A DNA stretch of 64,000 nucleotides from Luminiphilus syltensis NOR5-1B (GTDB taxonomy: Bacteria; Pseudomonadota; Gammaproteobacteria; Pseudomonadales; Halieaceae): contig NZ_DS999411.1 in NCBI RefSeq assembly GCF_000158175.1, positions 3,062,749-3,126,748 of the forward strand, read 5' to 3'. The notes below the pieces were generated by a model, which worked only from the letters and a program-made list of their open reading frames with translations, searched no databases and was not told the origin of the DNA. The translations under genes and the position numbers were made by a program. Every line of letters starts with the position of its first letter. Position 1 is the stretch's first letter. Shown piece by piece: positions 27,301 through 35,513 of the stretch.

Positions 27301-27517
27301 TGAAGCGCGAATGGCGGTCGGTTGGGTGGTGTTCGGCGGCCTGGGGCTGGCAACCGTGTTCACCCTCTACCTCACACCCGTGATTTATTTGTGGATCGCG
27401 CCGTTGTCAAAACCTCGGGCAACATCGGGACGAGCCCTCGATGAGGAGCTGGCGGCTTTTGCGAAGACTCCCTTAACGTCATCACAGCGTGATGCGCTGG
27501 ACACTCAGCAGCTATAG
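24374..27517 (+). CDS. RND-family multidrug efflux permease
   Basis: Proton-driven inner-membrane pump of the HAE1 (AcrB-like) family. From the ATG at 24374, which overlaps the adaptor stop, it has 1047 residues, the normal size. The first transmembrane segment starts near residue 18. The TM4 proton-relay aspartates are in GLIVDDAIVVLES (about residues 404-405), and TM10 carries the GLIAKNGILLVEF motif. Two large periplasmic loops are present. An in-frame start at 24365 is also possible. The gene ends in a 6-base tail-to-tail overlap with ppk2. Its substrate could be hydrophobic aromatics or toxic intermediates; this is not determined. Confidence 0.95.
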   Translation: MADHLGKRLVGGLPELGVRRPWLTAVMNLLIAVAGIAALLAIEVRELPDVDRPIVNVRTTLPGASPETMDAEVTRILEGAVARVSGATEISSSSEENNSRVRVEFGPGSDVDRAAADVREAVSRVAQDLPENVEQISVFKADEDAEEIVRIAIRSDIYGEEKLARIVDKDIVPAFISLPGVADVPTFGARDRILRIILDPLRMTSYGLTVADLAEVLRRAPLDVPAGSFRSGDQQLLVRANAKVTSEEDIAALQIRDEVRVGDIARVAFTPADPENIVRFNGERVVGIGVVRQAGSNTIEISDGVNRAIAALNQRLEGVELIKISDDALFIRGAVAEVIKTLAVSILVVIATIRLFTGSMLLTLIPALAIPVSLLGTLAISWILGFSINILTLLALVLATGLIVDDAIVVLESIQRRRAEGSGSSAAAVVGTHQVFFAVIATTAVLVAVFIPIAFLPGTAGRLFREFGLVLSAAVAISSFVALSLVPAAMSRLAFQTPRKRRLGAVGNKLTSFYRRSLQRILNRPAITLLACIAAAGGSGALYQQLDQELLPPEDRGFIGIWGRGPNGVGLSYVERQSDRIENILVPLIENGEIESLYTVVGRWDPNIIYMNAQLAPWNQRDRSQQAIAAELNPLLSGLPGMNMGVFGGNSLNLRGASGGGVSLALLGSDYGEMFAAARDFTEKIRENSETVTRPRISYQPSQPQLSVNIDRQRAADLDIALDDLAQTLRVMVDGLRIVDLNADDQAISVFLEAGSNAIKGPDDLINLYVRSNNGALIPLSSIVTLEERGVADQLDRRLQRRTIEIDASVIPGVALQSAIDELFAIAEGVLPGDITMVTLGEAAELDRTNRDTLITFCFALFIVFLVLVAQFESLTSALVIMLIVPFGIAAAVVALFITDTSLNIYSQVGLVMLIGLIAKNGILLVEFADQERDAGASVKAAIIEAATLRSRPIVMTMISTVLGALPLVLASGPGSEARMAVGWVVFGGLGLATVFTLYLTPVIYLWIAPLSKPRATSGRALDEELAAFAKTPLTSSQRDALDTQQL

Positions 27518-28342
27518 GTCTTCAGTGGAGTCCAATCCCAGCTCTTTCTGCGCCGCCAACAGCGCCGCCGGATCGGTTTGCACGGGCTCAAGATTAACGC
27601 CCCGCTCCAATGCACAGACCACGGTTCGCAGTACCTCCACCCTCGCCGTCCATTTGCGTCGCCCACTGATCAGGTGCCAGGGAGCGTTATCGGTATGGGT
27701 GCGCTTGAACATCTCGTTCGTGGCCGCTTCATAGTCATCCCATTGCTGTCGGTTGCGAATATCCTCTTCCGTCAACTTCCATCGTTTCTCGGGGGTTTTC
27801 AGCCGCAGGAGAAAACGCCTGGCCTGCTCGTCCTTGTCGATGTGCAAGAAGATTTTTACGACGCGCACACCGTCATCAGTGAGCCAGCGTTCAAATTCAC
27901 GAATCTCACGATAAGCCCTCTGCCACTCGGGTGGTGTGGCAAAACCCTCGACCCGCTCAACCAGTAAACGGCCATACCAGCTGCGATCGAAAATCGCCAG
28001 GGCACCGGGTATCGGCAGGCGGTGAAAAAATCGATACAGGTAGTGTCGGCCGTGCTCCAACGCGGTGGGCGGGCCTATCGAATGCACGGTAAAGCCACGG
28101 GGATCCAGCAGCGCCGTCAGACGGCGGATGGCGCCGCCCTTCCCTGCGGCGTCGACACCTTCAAACACCAGAACCACACGCTGTCCCTGGGAAAAATAGG
28201 TTTGCTGAACACGCAGCATCCGCTTCTTCCAGTCAGCCACGTCCCGGCGATAGTCTTTTTTGCGCTCGTAACGATCCGGAAGATCAGGGATCGCGCTCAG
28301 CGACGGCGCCGTATCCAGCGGCTCAAAATCATCGGGCGTCAT
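27512..28342 (-). CDS. ppk2: polyphosphate kinase 2 family protein
   Basis: PPK2-type kinase of 276 residues that transfers phosphate between inorganic polyphosphate and nucleotides. Walker A is FEGVDAAGKGG (residues 60-70) and Walker B IFDRSWYGR starts at 118. The lid region RFLLRLKTPEKRWKLTEED follows. The single-domain length points to a class I enzyme (NDP phosphorylating); class is inferred from size only. It lies downstream of the SRAP gene with a 36-base gap and is convergent with the RND pump. Confidence 0.92.
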   Translation of the reverse strand: MTPDDFEPLDTAPSLSAIPDLPDRYERKKDYRRDVADWKKRMLRVQQTYFSQGQRVVLVFEGVDAAGKGGAIRRLTALLDPRGFTVHSIGPPTALEHGRHYLYRFFHRLPIPGALAIFDRSWYGRLLVERVEGFATPPEWQRAYREIREFERWLTDDGVRVVKIFLHIDKDEQARRFLLRLKTPEKRWKLTEEDIRNRQQWDDYEAATNEMFKRTHTDNAPWHLISGRRKWTARVEVLRTVVCALERGVNLEPVQTDPAALLAAQKELGLDSTEDL

Positions 28343-28378
28343 GGGACCACCTGCAGGTCTGCAATCATAGTGAACACA

Positions 28379-29011
28379 TCAATCAAAAAGATCTCCGGAT
28401 TCGCCTAAAGCGGGCGTTGGGCTGGACGTAGGCTGGTACTGACGCGGGTCGATCAATGAGGGGCCATCATTGCCCGGCGAATTAACGGCCTGACTCACAG
28501 GATAACATTCCACCTGATGGGAAATGGCACTGGCGAAGAGGTCGTGACCCTCAAGCCAGTGCGGCACGGCGCGTGATTCCAAAAGCACTGGCTGTCGGTG
28601 GTGCACAAACTGCAGGTTATCGTGGGCTTCGCGGGTAACAATCGCACAGCCGGAGGTTTCGTTATAAATACCCGCAAAGTAGAGCAGCTCCTGACCCAGA
28701 TGGTGGTAATAAGGGGTCTTGCCGCGATGGTCCCGATGCCACTCGTACCAGCCATCGGCAAGAAATACACAGCGTTTTGCACCACGAAAGGCGGGCTTTT
28801 GCCGAAGCGTCTCGCTGCGGGCGTTGATCAGATGCATGGCAGGGTCAGCCCAGGAAGGGCTGTAATCCCATGGCTTTAGTACCGGCGTTTCGGTTTCATC
28901 CAACACCAGCACTTCGGTTTGAGGCGCTATGTTGAAGCGATCGCGGACTTCAATCCCGAGCGTCTTCAACTCGGGACGATTATTCACGGTCAGTACGTAG
29001 CGGCCACACAT
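28379..29011 (-). CDS. SOS response-associated peptidase (SRAP/HMCES-YedK family)
   Basis: Protein that forms a DNA-protein crosslink at abasic sites in single-stranded DNA. The start at 29011 gives MCGRY, exposing the essential Cys2 after Met removal. The longer in-frame start at 29047 would bury it and is rejected. INARSETL supplies the conserved Asn/Glu region, and WYEWHR and a C-terminal histidine segment also fit. 210 residues, typical. It sits between the beta-oxidation pair and ppk2 on the same strand, 87 bases after the FadJ-like gene. Confidence 0.92.
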   Translation of the reverse strand: MCGRYVLTVNNRPELKTLGIEVRDRFNIAPQTEVLVLDETETPVLKPWDYSPSWADPAMHLINARSETLRQKPAFRGAKRCVFLADGWYEWHRDHRGKTPYYHHLGQELLYFAGIYNETSGCAIVTREAHDNLQFVHHRQPVLLESRAVPHWLEGHDLFASAISHQVECYPVSQAVNSPGNDGPSLIDPRQYQPTSSPTPALGESGDLFD

Positions 29012-29098
29012 CGGACGAGTCTGCAGCACTTTGCTCGCCATTGGCAAGCACGGCGCCGTGGGAAAGCGCGGACCCTGAGAGACCGCGCGTTGGCGGTA

Positions 29099-31246
29099 TT
29101 AGGAGAAGTTCTCTCCGGCGGCGAGCTTCTCGGCCACAATCGCCGGCGGATCAAAGCGATCGCCATACGCCGCAGACAGTTCCTCGCAACGGGCGATGAA
29201 CTTGTCCAACCCATAGGTATTCACAAACTGAATAAAGCCACCCGTCCATACGGGCGCACCAATACCCATAATCGAACCCACGTTACCGTCCGCCACCGTG
29301 CGAAGAACACCAGACTCCAGACATTTCAGTGCCTCAATCACCTGTCTGAAGAGCAATCGATCCTTGACATCCTCATCGGCGAGGGACACCTCAGGTTTGT
29401 AATATTTATCGACGACCACCGGCCACAGGGTCTTGCTGCCATCCGCGTGGTAGTCGTAGTAACCACCGCCGTGGTGGCGACCGCCGCGATCGTTTTCCAA
29501 CACCATCCAGTCGATAAAGTCGCGATACTGGCTCTGGTCACCGAAACGATCGGCGTAACCCAGTTCGACCCAGGTCGCTTGCGCCTTTCTCGACAGTTCC
29601 TGGCTCACCTCATCCTGTATTGTGAGGGGCCCGACGGGCATTCCAATCGCTTTACCCAGATTGTCGATCTTGATGGGATGCAGCCCTTCCATCACCAGGC
29701 GCGCGCCCTCTTCAAGGTAGGTTGCAAACGTACGTGACGTGAAGAAGCCCAGTGAGTCATTGACCACAATCGGCGTCTTGCGAATCTGGCGCGCGAAATC
29801 AAACGCCTTTGCAAGCGCCACATCACCGGTCTGCTCACCGCAGATAATTTCCACCAGCGGCATCTTGTCGACCGGCGAGAAAAAGTGGATCCCGATAAAA
29901 TTCTCGGGATTGATACTGGCTTCGGCCAGCTCAGTGATCGGTAGCGTGGACGTATTCGACCCCCACACACCCCCTTCGGCGAGACAGGGTTCGGTCTCCT
30001 TGGTGATCTTGTGCTTGAGCGTCATATTTTCGAAGACGGCCTCAATAATGAGATCGCAACCCTCAAGGTCGGCATTGTCGGCCGACGGCGTGATCAGGGC
30101 GAGAACCTCCTGCATTTTTTCCGCGGTCATCCGGCCTTTATCAACACGCTTCTGCAGGAGCTTCTCCGAGTAGCCTTTGCCCTTTATGGCCGCGTCTTTA
30201 TCGATGTCCTTTAAAACAACCTCGATACCGGCCATAGCTGAGACATAAGCAATGCCCTGCCCCATCATTCCAGCGCCCAGTACGCCTACCTTTTTAGTGG
30301 CCTGCGGCTCTACGTCACTGGGCCGCGAGGCACCGCCATTGACCTTGTTCAGCTGGAAGAAGAAGGTATTAATCATGTTCTTCGCTACAGCGGTCTGGAC
30401 AAGATACGTCAGCCCCCGGCTTTCAATCCGCAAGGCCGTATCGAAGTCCACACGCAGCGCACTCACCGCGACATCAAGAATCTTTTCAGGTGCTGGCAGC
30501 AGTCCGCGCGTCTTCTTGATCAGCATAGGCGCCGCTGCGGGAATCATCTGTGCCAGACTGGGGGTATTGGCATTACCGCCGGGAATTTTGTGCCCCTTGC
30601 GATCCCAGGGTTGCACCGCGGCGTCTTCATTGTCTTTGTTGGCAAGAATCCAGGCTTTTGCCAAACCCACCAGCTCGTCCCTGGACGCCACCACCTCATG
30701 GATAATTCCCGCCTCTTTGGCTCGTGCGGGATCAACCTGCTTACCTTCCAGCAGAAACTCGTTGGAGGCCATCAAACCCAGCAGATGGATCATACGTACG
30801 ATGCCGCCGCCACCTGGAAGCAGGCCCAGGGTGACTTCCGGCAGCCCCAGCTTTACCGATTTGTCATCCCAGGCAACGCGATAATTGCAGGCAAGACAGA
30901 TTTCCAGACCGCCACCGAGGGCGGCACCGTTAATAGCCGCAGCCACGGGCACAGGCAGGCGCTCGAGGCGTCGCAGATCCGCTTTTACCGCCTCGCAACC
31001 TTCAAAGAATTCCCCGGCGGTTTCAGACGTTACCTGCGCCAGCATTTTGAGGTCACCGCCAGCAAAAAATGTTTTCTTTGCTGAGGCAATCACAACACCG
31101 GTAAGATCCGACTCGGCCTCAAGGCGATCCACTGTGGCTTTCATCATGGGGCCATACTCGGCACTCATCGAGTTGACCGGGCCATCCATATCCATGGTGA
31201 TTGTGACGATGCCGTCACCATCTTTCTCGTAGTTAAATCCGCTCAT
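29099..31246 (-). CDS. 3-hydroxyacyl-CoA dehydrogenase/enoyl-CoA hydratase (FadB/FadJ-like)
   Basis: Bifunctional beta-oxidation enzyme of 715 residues. Crotonase domain with AALGGGLEICLACNYRVA and LPEVTLGLLPGGGG, both with their catalytic acids. NAD-binding domain with VGVLGAGMMGQGIAYVS near residue 330, the catalytic HFFSPVDKMPLVEII, and a C-terminal 3HCDH domain. It starts 31 bases after the thiolase gene, so the pair likely forms the fatty-acid beta-oxidation complex. It differs clearly from the FadB-like protein at 4357-6447, supporting separate substrates for the two. Confidence 0.93.
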   Translation of the reverse strand: MSGFNYEKDGDGIVTITMDMDGPVNSMSAEYGPMMKATVDRLEAESDLTGVVIASAKKTFFAGGDLKMLAQVTSETAGEFFEGCEAVKADLRRLERLPVPVAAAINGAALGGGLEICLACNYRVAWDDKSVKLGLPEVTLGLLPGGGGIVRMIHLLGLMASNEFLLEGKQVDPARAKEAGIIHEVVASRDELVGLAKAWILANKDNEDAAVQPWDRKGHKIPGGNANTPSLAQMIPAAAPMLIKKTRGLLPAPEKILDVAVSALRVDFDTALRIESRGLTYLVQTAVAKNMINTFFFQLNKVNGGASRPSDVEPQATKKVGVLGAGMMGQGIAYVSAMAGIEVVLKDIDKDAAIKGKGYSEKLLQKRVDKGRMTAEKMQEVLALITPSADNADLEGCDLIIEAVFENMTLKHKITKETEPCLAEGGVWGSNTSTLPITELAEASINPENFIGIHFFSPVDKMPLVEIICGEQTGDVALAKAFDFARQIRKTPIVVNDSLGFFTSRTFATYLEEGARLVMEGLHPIKIDNLGKAIGMPVGPLTIQDEVSQELSRKAQATWVELGYADRFGDQSQYRDFIDWMVLENDRGGRHHGGGYYDYHADGSKTLWPVVVDKYYKPEVSLADEDVKDRLLFRQVIEALKCLESGVLRTVADGNVGSIMGIGAPVWTGGFIQFVNTYGLDKFIARCEELSAAYGDRFDPPAIVAEKLAAGENFS

Positions 31247-31277
31247 TTGTAAAATCCCAATTCCTTTGGCTCAGCGC

Positions 31278-32486
31278 TCAGACGCGTTCGATGATCGTAG
31301 AGATGCCCATCCCGCCCGCAACACACAGCGACAACATGGCGCGTTTTTTTCCGCGTCGCTCAAGTTCATCCAGCATCGTGCTGACCAGGCAGCCTCCGGT
31401 CGCACCCAGCGGGTGGCCCATGGCAATGGCTCCGCCGACCACATTCGTGATGTCGTGGCTGATACCCAGGTCCTTCATGTAACGCAGCGCAACAGAAGCG
31501 AACGCCTCGTTGATTTCCCAGAGGTCAATGTCATCAACACCCAGGCCCGCCTTTTCCAGACATTTTTTCGCTGAAGGCCCCGGCCCGGCCAACATGATCG
31601 TCGGGTCGGTGGCCAGACACGCGGTGGCCACCACACGCCCGCGAGCTGTGAGATTCAGATCTTTACCCGCTTGCTCGTTACCGACAAGCACTGCCGAGGA
31701 TCCGTCAACGATTCCCGATGAGTTGCCCGGCGTGTGAACGTGGTTTACCGCATCGTAATCGTTGTATTTTTCGAGAATAATGTCGTCGAAACCCAAATCG
31801 CCGTGCATCGCAAAGGAGGCCTTCAGGCCGCCGAGTATCTCCAGGGTCGTGTTCGGCTTGATAAAATCATCGCGCTCGAGAATGGTTAGGCCACTTTCAT
31901 CGTAAACCGGTACCACCGAACGATCGAACCAGCCGCTATCGCGGGCGTGGGCCGCCCGGCGCTGGGATTCGACGGCAAAGCTGTCTACATCTTCTCGGCT
32001 GTAGCCGTCGATGGTGGCAATCATATCGGCACCGACACCCTGGGGAACAAAACCCGTACGCAATGAGAACCCGGGATCGTTACCCATTGGTCCGCCACTG
32101 GAACCCATGGGCACCCGTGACATACATTCGACGCCGCCCGCGACAATCAGGTCATCCCAGCCCGACGCTATCTTCGCCGCTGCGGTATTCACCGCCTCGA
32201 GTCCCGAGGCACAAAAGCGGTCGAGCTGCACGCCGGCAACTGACTCGTCCCACTCCGCGTTCTGAGCAATCATCTTGGCGATGTCGGCACCCTGCTCACC
32301 AATCGGTGAAACACAGCCGAAGATCACATCGTCGACGTAACTGGTATCGAGATCGTGGCGCGACTGAATAGCGCGGAGCAATCCGGCACCCAGATCCACG
32401 GGCTTGACTTCGTGCAGACTGCCGTCTTTTTTCCCCTTGCTTCTCGGGGTTCGGACCGCTTCAAAAATATAGGCGTTATGCGTCAT
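31278..32486 (-). CDS. acetyl-CoA C-acyltransferase (thiolase)
   Basis: Degradative thiolase of 402 residues that cleaves 3-oxoacyl-CoA with CoA. All catalytic residues are present: Cys92 in RFCASG, His in AMGHPLGATG and the second Cys in LCVAGGMG near the end. A GGAGGAG ribosome site precedes the ATG. First gene of a two-gene beta-oxidation operon with the FadJ-like protein. It is a useful contrast with the thiolase-fold protein at 8076-9260, in which these same positions are substituted. Confidence 0.94.
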   Translation of the reverse strand: MTHNAYIFEAVRTPRSKGKKDGSLHEVKPVDLGAGLLRAIQSRHDLDTSYVDDVIFGCVSPIGEQGADIAKMIAQNAEWDESVAGVQLDRFCASGLEAVNTAAAKIASGWDDLIVAGGVECMSRVPMGSSGGPMGNDPGFSLRTGFVPQGVGADMIATIDGYSREDVDSFAVESQRRAAHARDSGWFDRSVVPVYDESGLTILERDDFIKPNTTLEILGGLKASFAMHGDLGFDDIILEKYNDYDAVNHVHTPGNSSGIVDGSSAVLVGNEQAGKDLNLTARGRVVATACLATDPTIMLAGPGPSAKKCLEKAGLGVDDIDLWEINEAFASVALRYMKDLGISHDITNVVGGAIAMGHPLGATGGCLVSTMLDELERRGKKRAMLSLCVAGGMGISTIIERV

Positions 32487-32681
32487 CGCTCCTCCAACGG
32501 TGGGTTTCCCGCTACCGCTAAGTAATTGGCTGGCTTAAGAATTACCGACTCGCAGCTATCGCTGGCTTGCAGGTCGGCAAACATACTCCAAGTTCAAAAA
32601 TATTTCCAGTGATACCCTGTGCACAAATCCGCGTATACCCCGCCACCGACGTAACCGTCCGCCTGCGACCGGAACTGAATA

Positions 32682-33038
32682 ATGGCCATTGCACGATCAA
32701 TAGCACTCCTTCTACTGTGCCAGTTGGCGGGCTCCGCGCTGGTTTTTGCCACCGGGCTACCGCTGCCCGGGGCCGTCATCGGCATTGTACTTTTGTTGCT
32801 GACACTGGCGACGCTTGGGCACGCCAGTGCTGCGCTCAATCGTGTCGCGGGGCTTTTGCTTTCGCATATGTCGCTTTTGTTTATCCCCGCAGGCACCGGC
32901 GTAATCATGTTACTGGGTCTGATCGAACGGGAATGGCTGCCCATCACCGTGGCCATGGTGGTCAGCACCCTGCTCGGAATGATGACCACAGCCCTGATCG
33001 TACACACCTATGCATCGGACGACCTGTCCGATGATTGA
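32682..33038 (+). CDS. CidA/LrgA family membrane protein
   Basis: Small holin-like inner-membrane protein, 118 residues with four predicted hydrophobic segments. LLLCQLAGSALVFATGLPLPGAVIG near the start is the family signature. In several bacteria LrgAB-type pairs influence murein hydrolase activity or act as carriers for small metabolites such as pyruvate or glycolate. The gene overlaps the LrgB-like gene by 8 bases and is followed by an MFS gene, forming a three-gene operon. Confidence 0.9.
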   Translation: MAIARSIALLLLCQLAGSALVFATGLPLPGAVIGIVLLLLTLATLGHASAALNRVAGLLLSHMSLLFIPAGTGVIMLLGLIEREWLPITVAMVVSTLLGMMTTALIVHTYASDDLSDD

Positions 33039-33747
33039 ATCACTGGAAGCCCTTTTAACGCCGCTTCCCGGTGCTTTGCTGGCAATCACCGTTACCGTAT
33101 TCAGTTATCTGGCTGCGCTCAGCATTTACCGGGTGACTCGCCGCTCGCCCCTCGCCAATCCTGTGCTCATCGGTATGGTCTTCGTCGCCTTATTCCTGCA
33201 CCTGACTGATAGGGACTACACCGCGTATTTTGCCGGCGCACAAGCCCTGCACTTTTTACTCGGTACCGCCACGGTAGCCCTCGCAGTACCCCTGTTTCTT
33301 CAGCTGAACCGAGTGCGGAAGAATATGGGGCTGATACTCGTCGCCGTGAGCGCCGGTTCTCTGGTCGCGGCCTGCAGTGCCATGGGTCTCGCCGCCTGGC
33401 TGGGAGCGAGCGAGGAGACCATTATTTCGCTGGCACCGAAATCGGTCACCACGCCAGTGGCCATGGCGATTACTGAACGCCTGGGTGGACTGCCCGCACT
33501 GTCGGCCGTGGTCGTTATTTTGACGGGTATTCTGGGGGCGATTATCGGACCGCATCTGTTACCGCGCCTGGGTGTGCGCAACAAACTTGCGGTTGGACTG
33601 GCCATTGGCACCGCGTCACACGGCGTGGGAACCGCGCGTTTGCTGCAGCTTGATCGGGAATCCGGCGCCTGGTCCGGGCTGGCCATGGGATTGAACGCGC
33701 TGATCACCGCCATCATCGTACCCTTACTGGTTGGCCTGCTTCGATGA
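33031..33747 (+). CDS. LrgB/CidB family membrane protein
   Basis: Partner membrane protein of the LrgA-like protein, 238 residues from the ATG at 33031, which overlaps the upstream stop by 8 bases. About seven hydrophobic segments. Family signature in SLAPKSVTTPVAMAITE, followed by GIASHGVGT-like text (GTASHGVGTARLL). The in-frame start at 33010 is farther inside the lrgA-like gene and less likely. It overlaps the MFS gene by 4 bases (ATGA). Confidence 0.92.
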   Translation: MIESLEALLTPLPGALLAITVTVFSYLAALSIYRVTRRSPLANPVLIGMVFVALFLHLTDRDYTAYFAGAQALHFLLGTATVALAVPLFLQLNRVRKNMGLILVAVSAGSLVAACSAMGLAAWLGASEETIISLAPKSVTTPVAMAITERLGGLPALSAVVVILTGILGAIIGPHLLPRLGVRNKLAVGLAIGTASHGVGTARLLQLDRESGAWSGLAMGLNALITAIIVPLLVGLLR

Positions 33748-34988
33748 GTGATGCTGCTGAAGGTAAGCTCGATCCGGTCGCCCAACGCAACTACAGCATT
33801 CATCTGCTCTCGCTGTCGCTGACCAAGCTCGGCGACGCTCTGACCAGTAGCCGCCTGGTGCTCGCCTGGATGCTGTCTAGCCTTGGCGCACCGCCCCTCA
33901 CCCTTTCCTTGCTGGTTCCCGTCCGCGAGTCCCTCGCACTCCTTCCCCAGTTGCTGGTTGCACGCGGTCTGGAGCGGCACACGGTTCGGAAATGGTTTTG
34001 GGTTTTTGGAAGCCTCGGACAAGCCTGTGCGTTGCTCGCAATGGCATTGGCGCTTGTCATTCTCCCCACGAGCGCGGCCGCCTGGGCTGTCATTGGCGCC
34101 CTCGCGGTGTTCAGCCTCAGTCGCGGCGTCTGTTCCATTGCCATCAAGGACGTCATGGGTCGGGTGATTCCCAAAAGCCATCGCGGCCGCCTATCGGGCA
34201 CCGCCGCCTCGGTGGCGGGGGTCATCACCATCGGCGTGGCATTGTTTCTCTGGCTTGCGCCACAGGGGCTGCGCAGCGAGGCATCGACCTTCGTTATTAT
34301 CCTCGTTGGCGCCGCATTGCTGTGGGTGGCTGCTGCCCTCGTTTACGGCCAGGTCAGCGAGGAGCCAGCCACCCTCAAGCAGCAGGCTGATGACAACACT
34401 GGCCTGTTTTCGGATCTGGCGATCATTATTGAGCAACGGCCATTCCGACAGTTTTTGATCGCTCGCATGTTGTTGGTAGCGACCGCCTTCGCGATTCCCT
34501 ACATCGTCATCCTCGTACAGGCAGCGGGGGCAAACGTCGTTATCGGCCTGGCGGTCCTCCTCGCCGCGGAGGGTCTATCCGCACTGCTGTCCGGTCGGGT
34601 TTGGGGCATTTGGTCAGACTCGGCGGCGCACCGCGTCATGGCCGCTGGAGCCCTGCTCTGCGTCGCCACGCTGGGCGCGACACTCTATCTCAGTCACTAT
34701 CCCCTCCTGCTTTCCCAACCGGCGATCAGTGCACTCGTCATCTTTACCGCGGCGACTGCGCATCACGGGGTACGCATCGGTCGCAGCACCTATCTGATCG
34801 ACCTCGCAGACGACAGCAACCGTGCTCGCTACACTGCGGTGGGGAATACGGTAATGGGGCTATTTCTATTGAGCGGTGCCGCGCTGGGAGCGGTGGATGG
34901 TATGTTGGGCACCCAATCGGTCATTCTACTTTTGATGGGGCTTGGCGTGATCGCCGCGATAGCGTCTTTGCGCTTGCAACCGGTTTAG
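33744..34988 (+). CDS. major facilitator superfamily transporter
   Basis: Inner-membrane MFS protein of 414 residues with about 12 hydrophobic segments in two halves. The loop after TM2 contains ARGLERHTVRKWFWVFG and the 6-7 loop contains EEPATLKQQADDN. The ATGA overlap with the LrgB-like gene implies translational coupling, which is unusual for lrgAB. The substrate is unknown; a short organic acid or drug is possible. Confidence 0.85.
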   Translation: MSDAAEGKLDPVAQRNYSIHLLSLSLTKLGDALTSSRLVLAWMLSSLGAPPLTLSLLVPVRESLALLPQLLVARGLERHTVRKWFWVFGSLGQACALLAMALALVILPTSAAAWAVIGALAVFSLSRGVCSIAIKDVMGRVIPKSHRGRLSGTAASVAGVITIGVALFLWLAPQGLRSEASTFVIILVGAALLWVAAALVYGQVSEEPATLKQQADDNTGLFSDLAIIIEQRPFRQFLIARMLLVATAFAIPYIVILVQAAGANVVIGLAVLLAAEGLSALLSGRVWGIWSDSAAHRVMAAGALLCVATLGATLYLSHYPLLLSQPAISALVIFTAATAHHGVRIGRSTYLIDLADDSNRARYTAVGNTVMGLFLLSGAALGAVDGMLGTQSVILLLMGLGVIAAIASLRLQPV

Positions 34989-35085
34989 CGCTGGTAATAT
35001 CCTCTCGAAGACCGCAAACCCGCGTTATCGACCGCGTCGGGATACAGGTGGGCACTGAGCGAAGTGCTCAACGCCGATAACCACG

Positions 35086-35334
35086 CTACTTCGACGACGA
35101 TCCGCCGTCTGATTGATCGGATACCCCGCCGCTATCGCACTGGCAACTCTTTAATCCTAGCCAACGCCATAGGTAGCAGCGACCACTGATACCATTGAGT
35201 ATCAGTAGCACGCCGACGAAAGCGCTCAACCCCTCAATGAGCCCAAACGTCTCCTGAATAGCGCTGTAAGTAATGAATAGAATTCCGGCGCTCAGACGCA
35301 CTCCGCGTTCGAAAGTACCCAGATTTTGCTGCAT
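35086..35334 (-). CDS. small DUF2892 (YgaP-like) membrane protein
   Basis: Small protein of 82 residues starting MQQNLGTFERGVRL, the usual opening of the DUF2892 family, with two short hydrophobic segments (about 14-30 and 33-48) and a CYLWRWLG motif. I chose the start at 35334; a longer in-frame start at 35418 adds 28 residues without family resemblance. The C-terminal tail is rich in Ser, Gly and Asp. Function unknown. Convergent with the MFS gene. Confidence 0.75.
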   Translation of the reverse strand: MQQNLGTFERGVRLSAGILFITYSAIQETFGLIEGLSAFVGVLLILNGISGRCYLWRWLGLKSCQCDSGGVSDQSDGGSSSK

Positions 35335-35513
35335 GATGGAGCCTGTCACTTGGCGCGCGGTACCATAACCGCGCGCAGATAACGGTAGCGTGTCCGCAAC
35401 CTCTGGCCAGTTAGCCATCGCTGTCGTCCACGGTTTGCACGGGTTTTCGGCATTGTGTGCCGCGACCCGGTGCCATCGTTAGGGTTAATACGCGTAACTG
35501 ACCAGGAGGATTC

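Noticed and set aside
28919-29737. 272-codon open frame on the plus strand
   Set aside because: Antisense to the SRAP and FadJ-like genes; low-complexity histidine- and arginine-rich translation.
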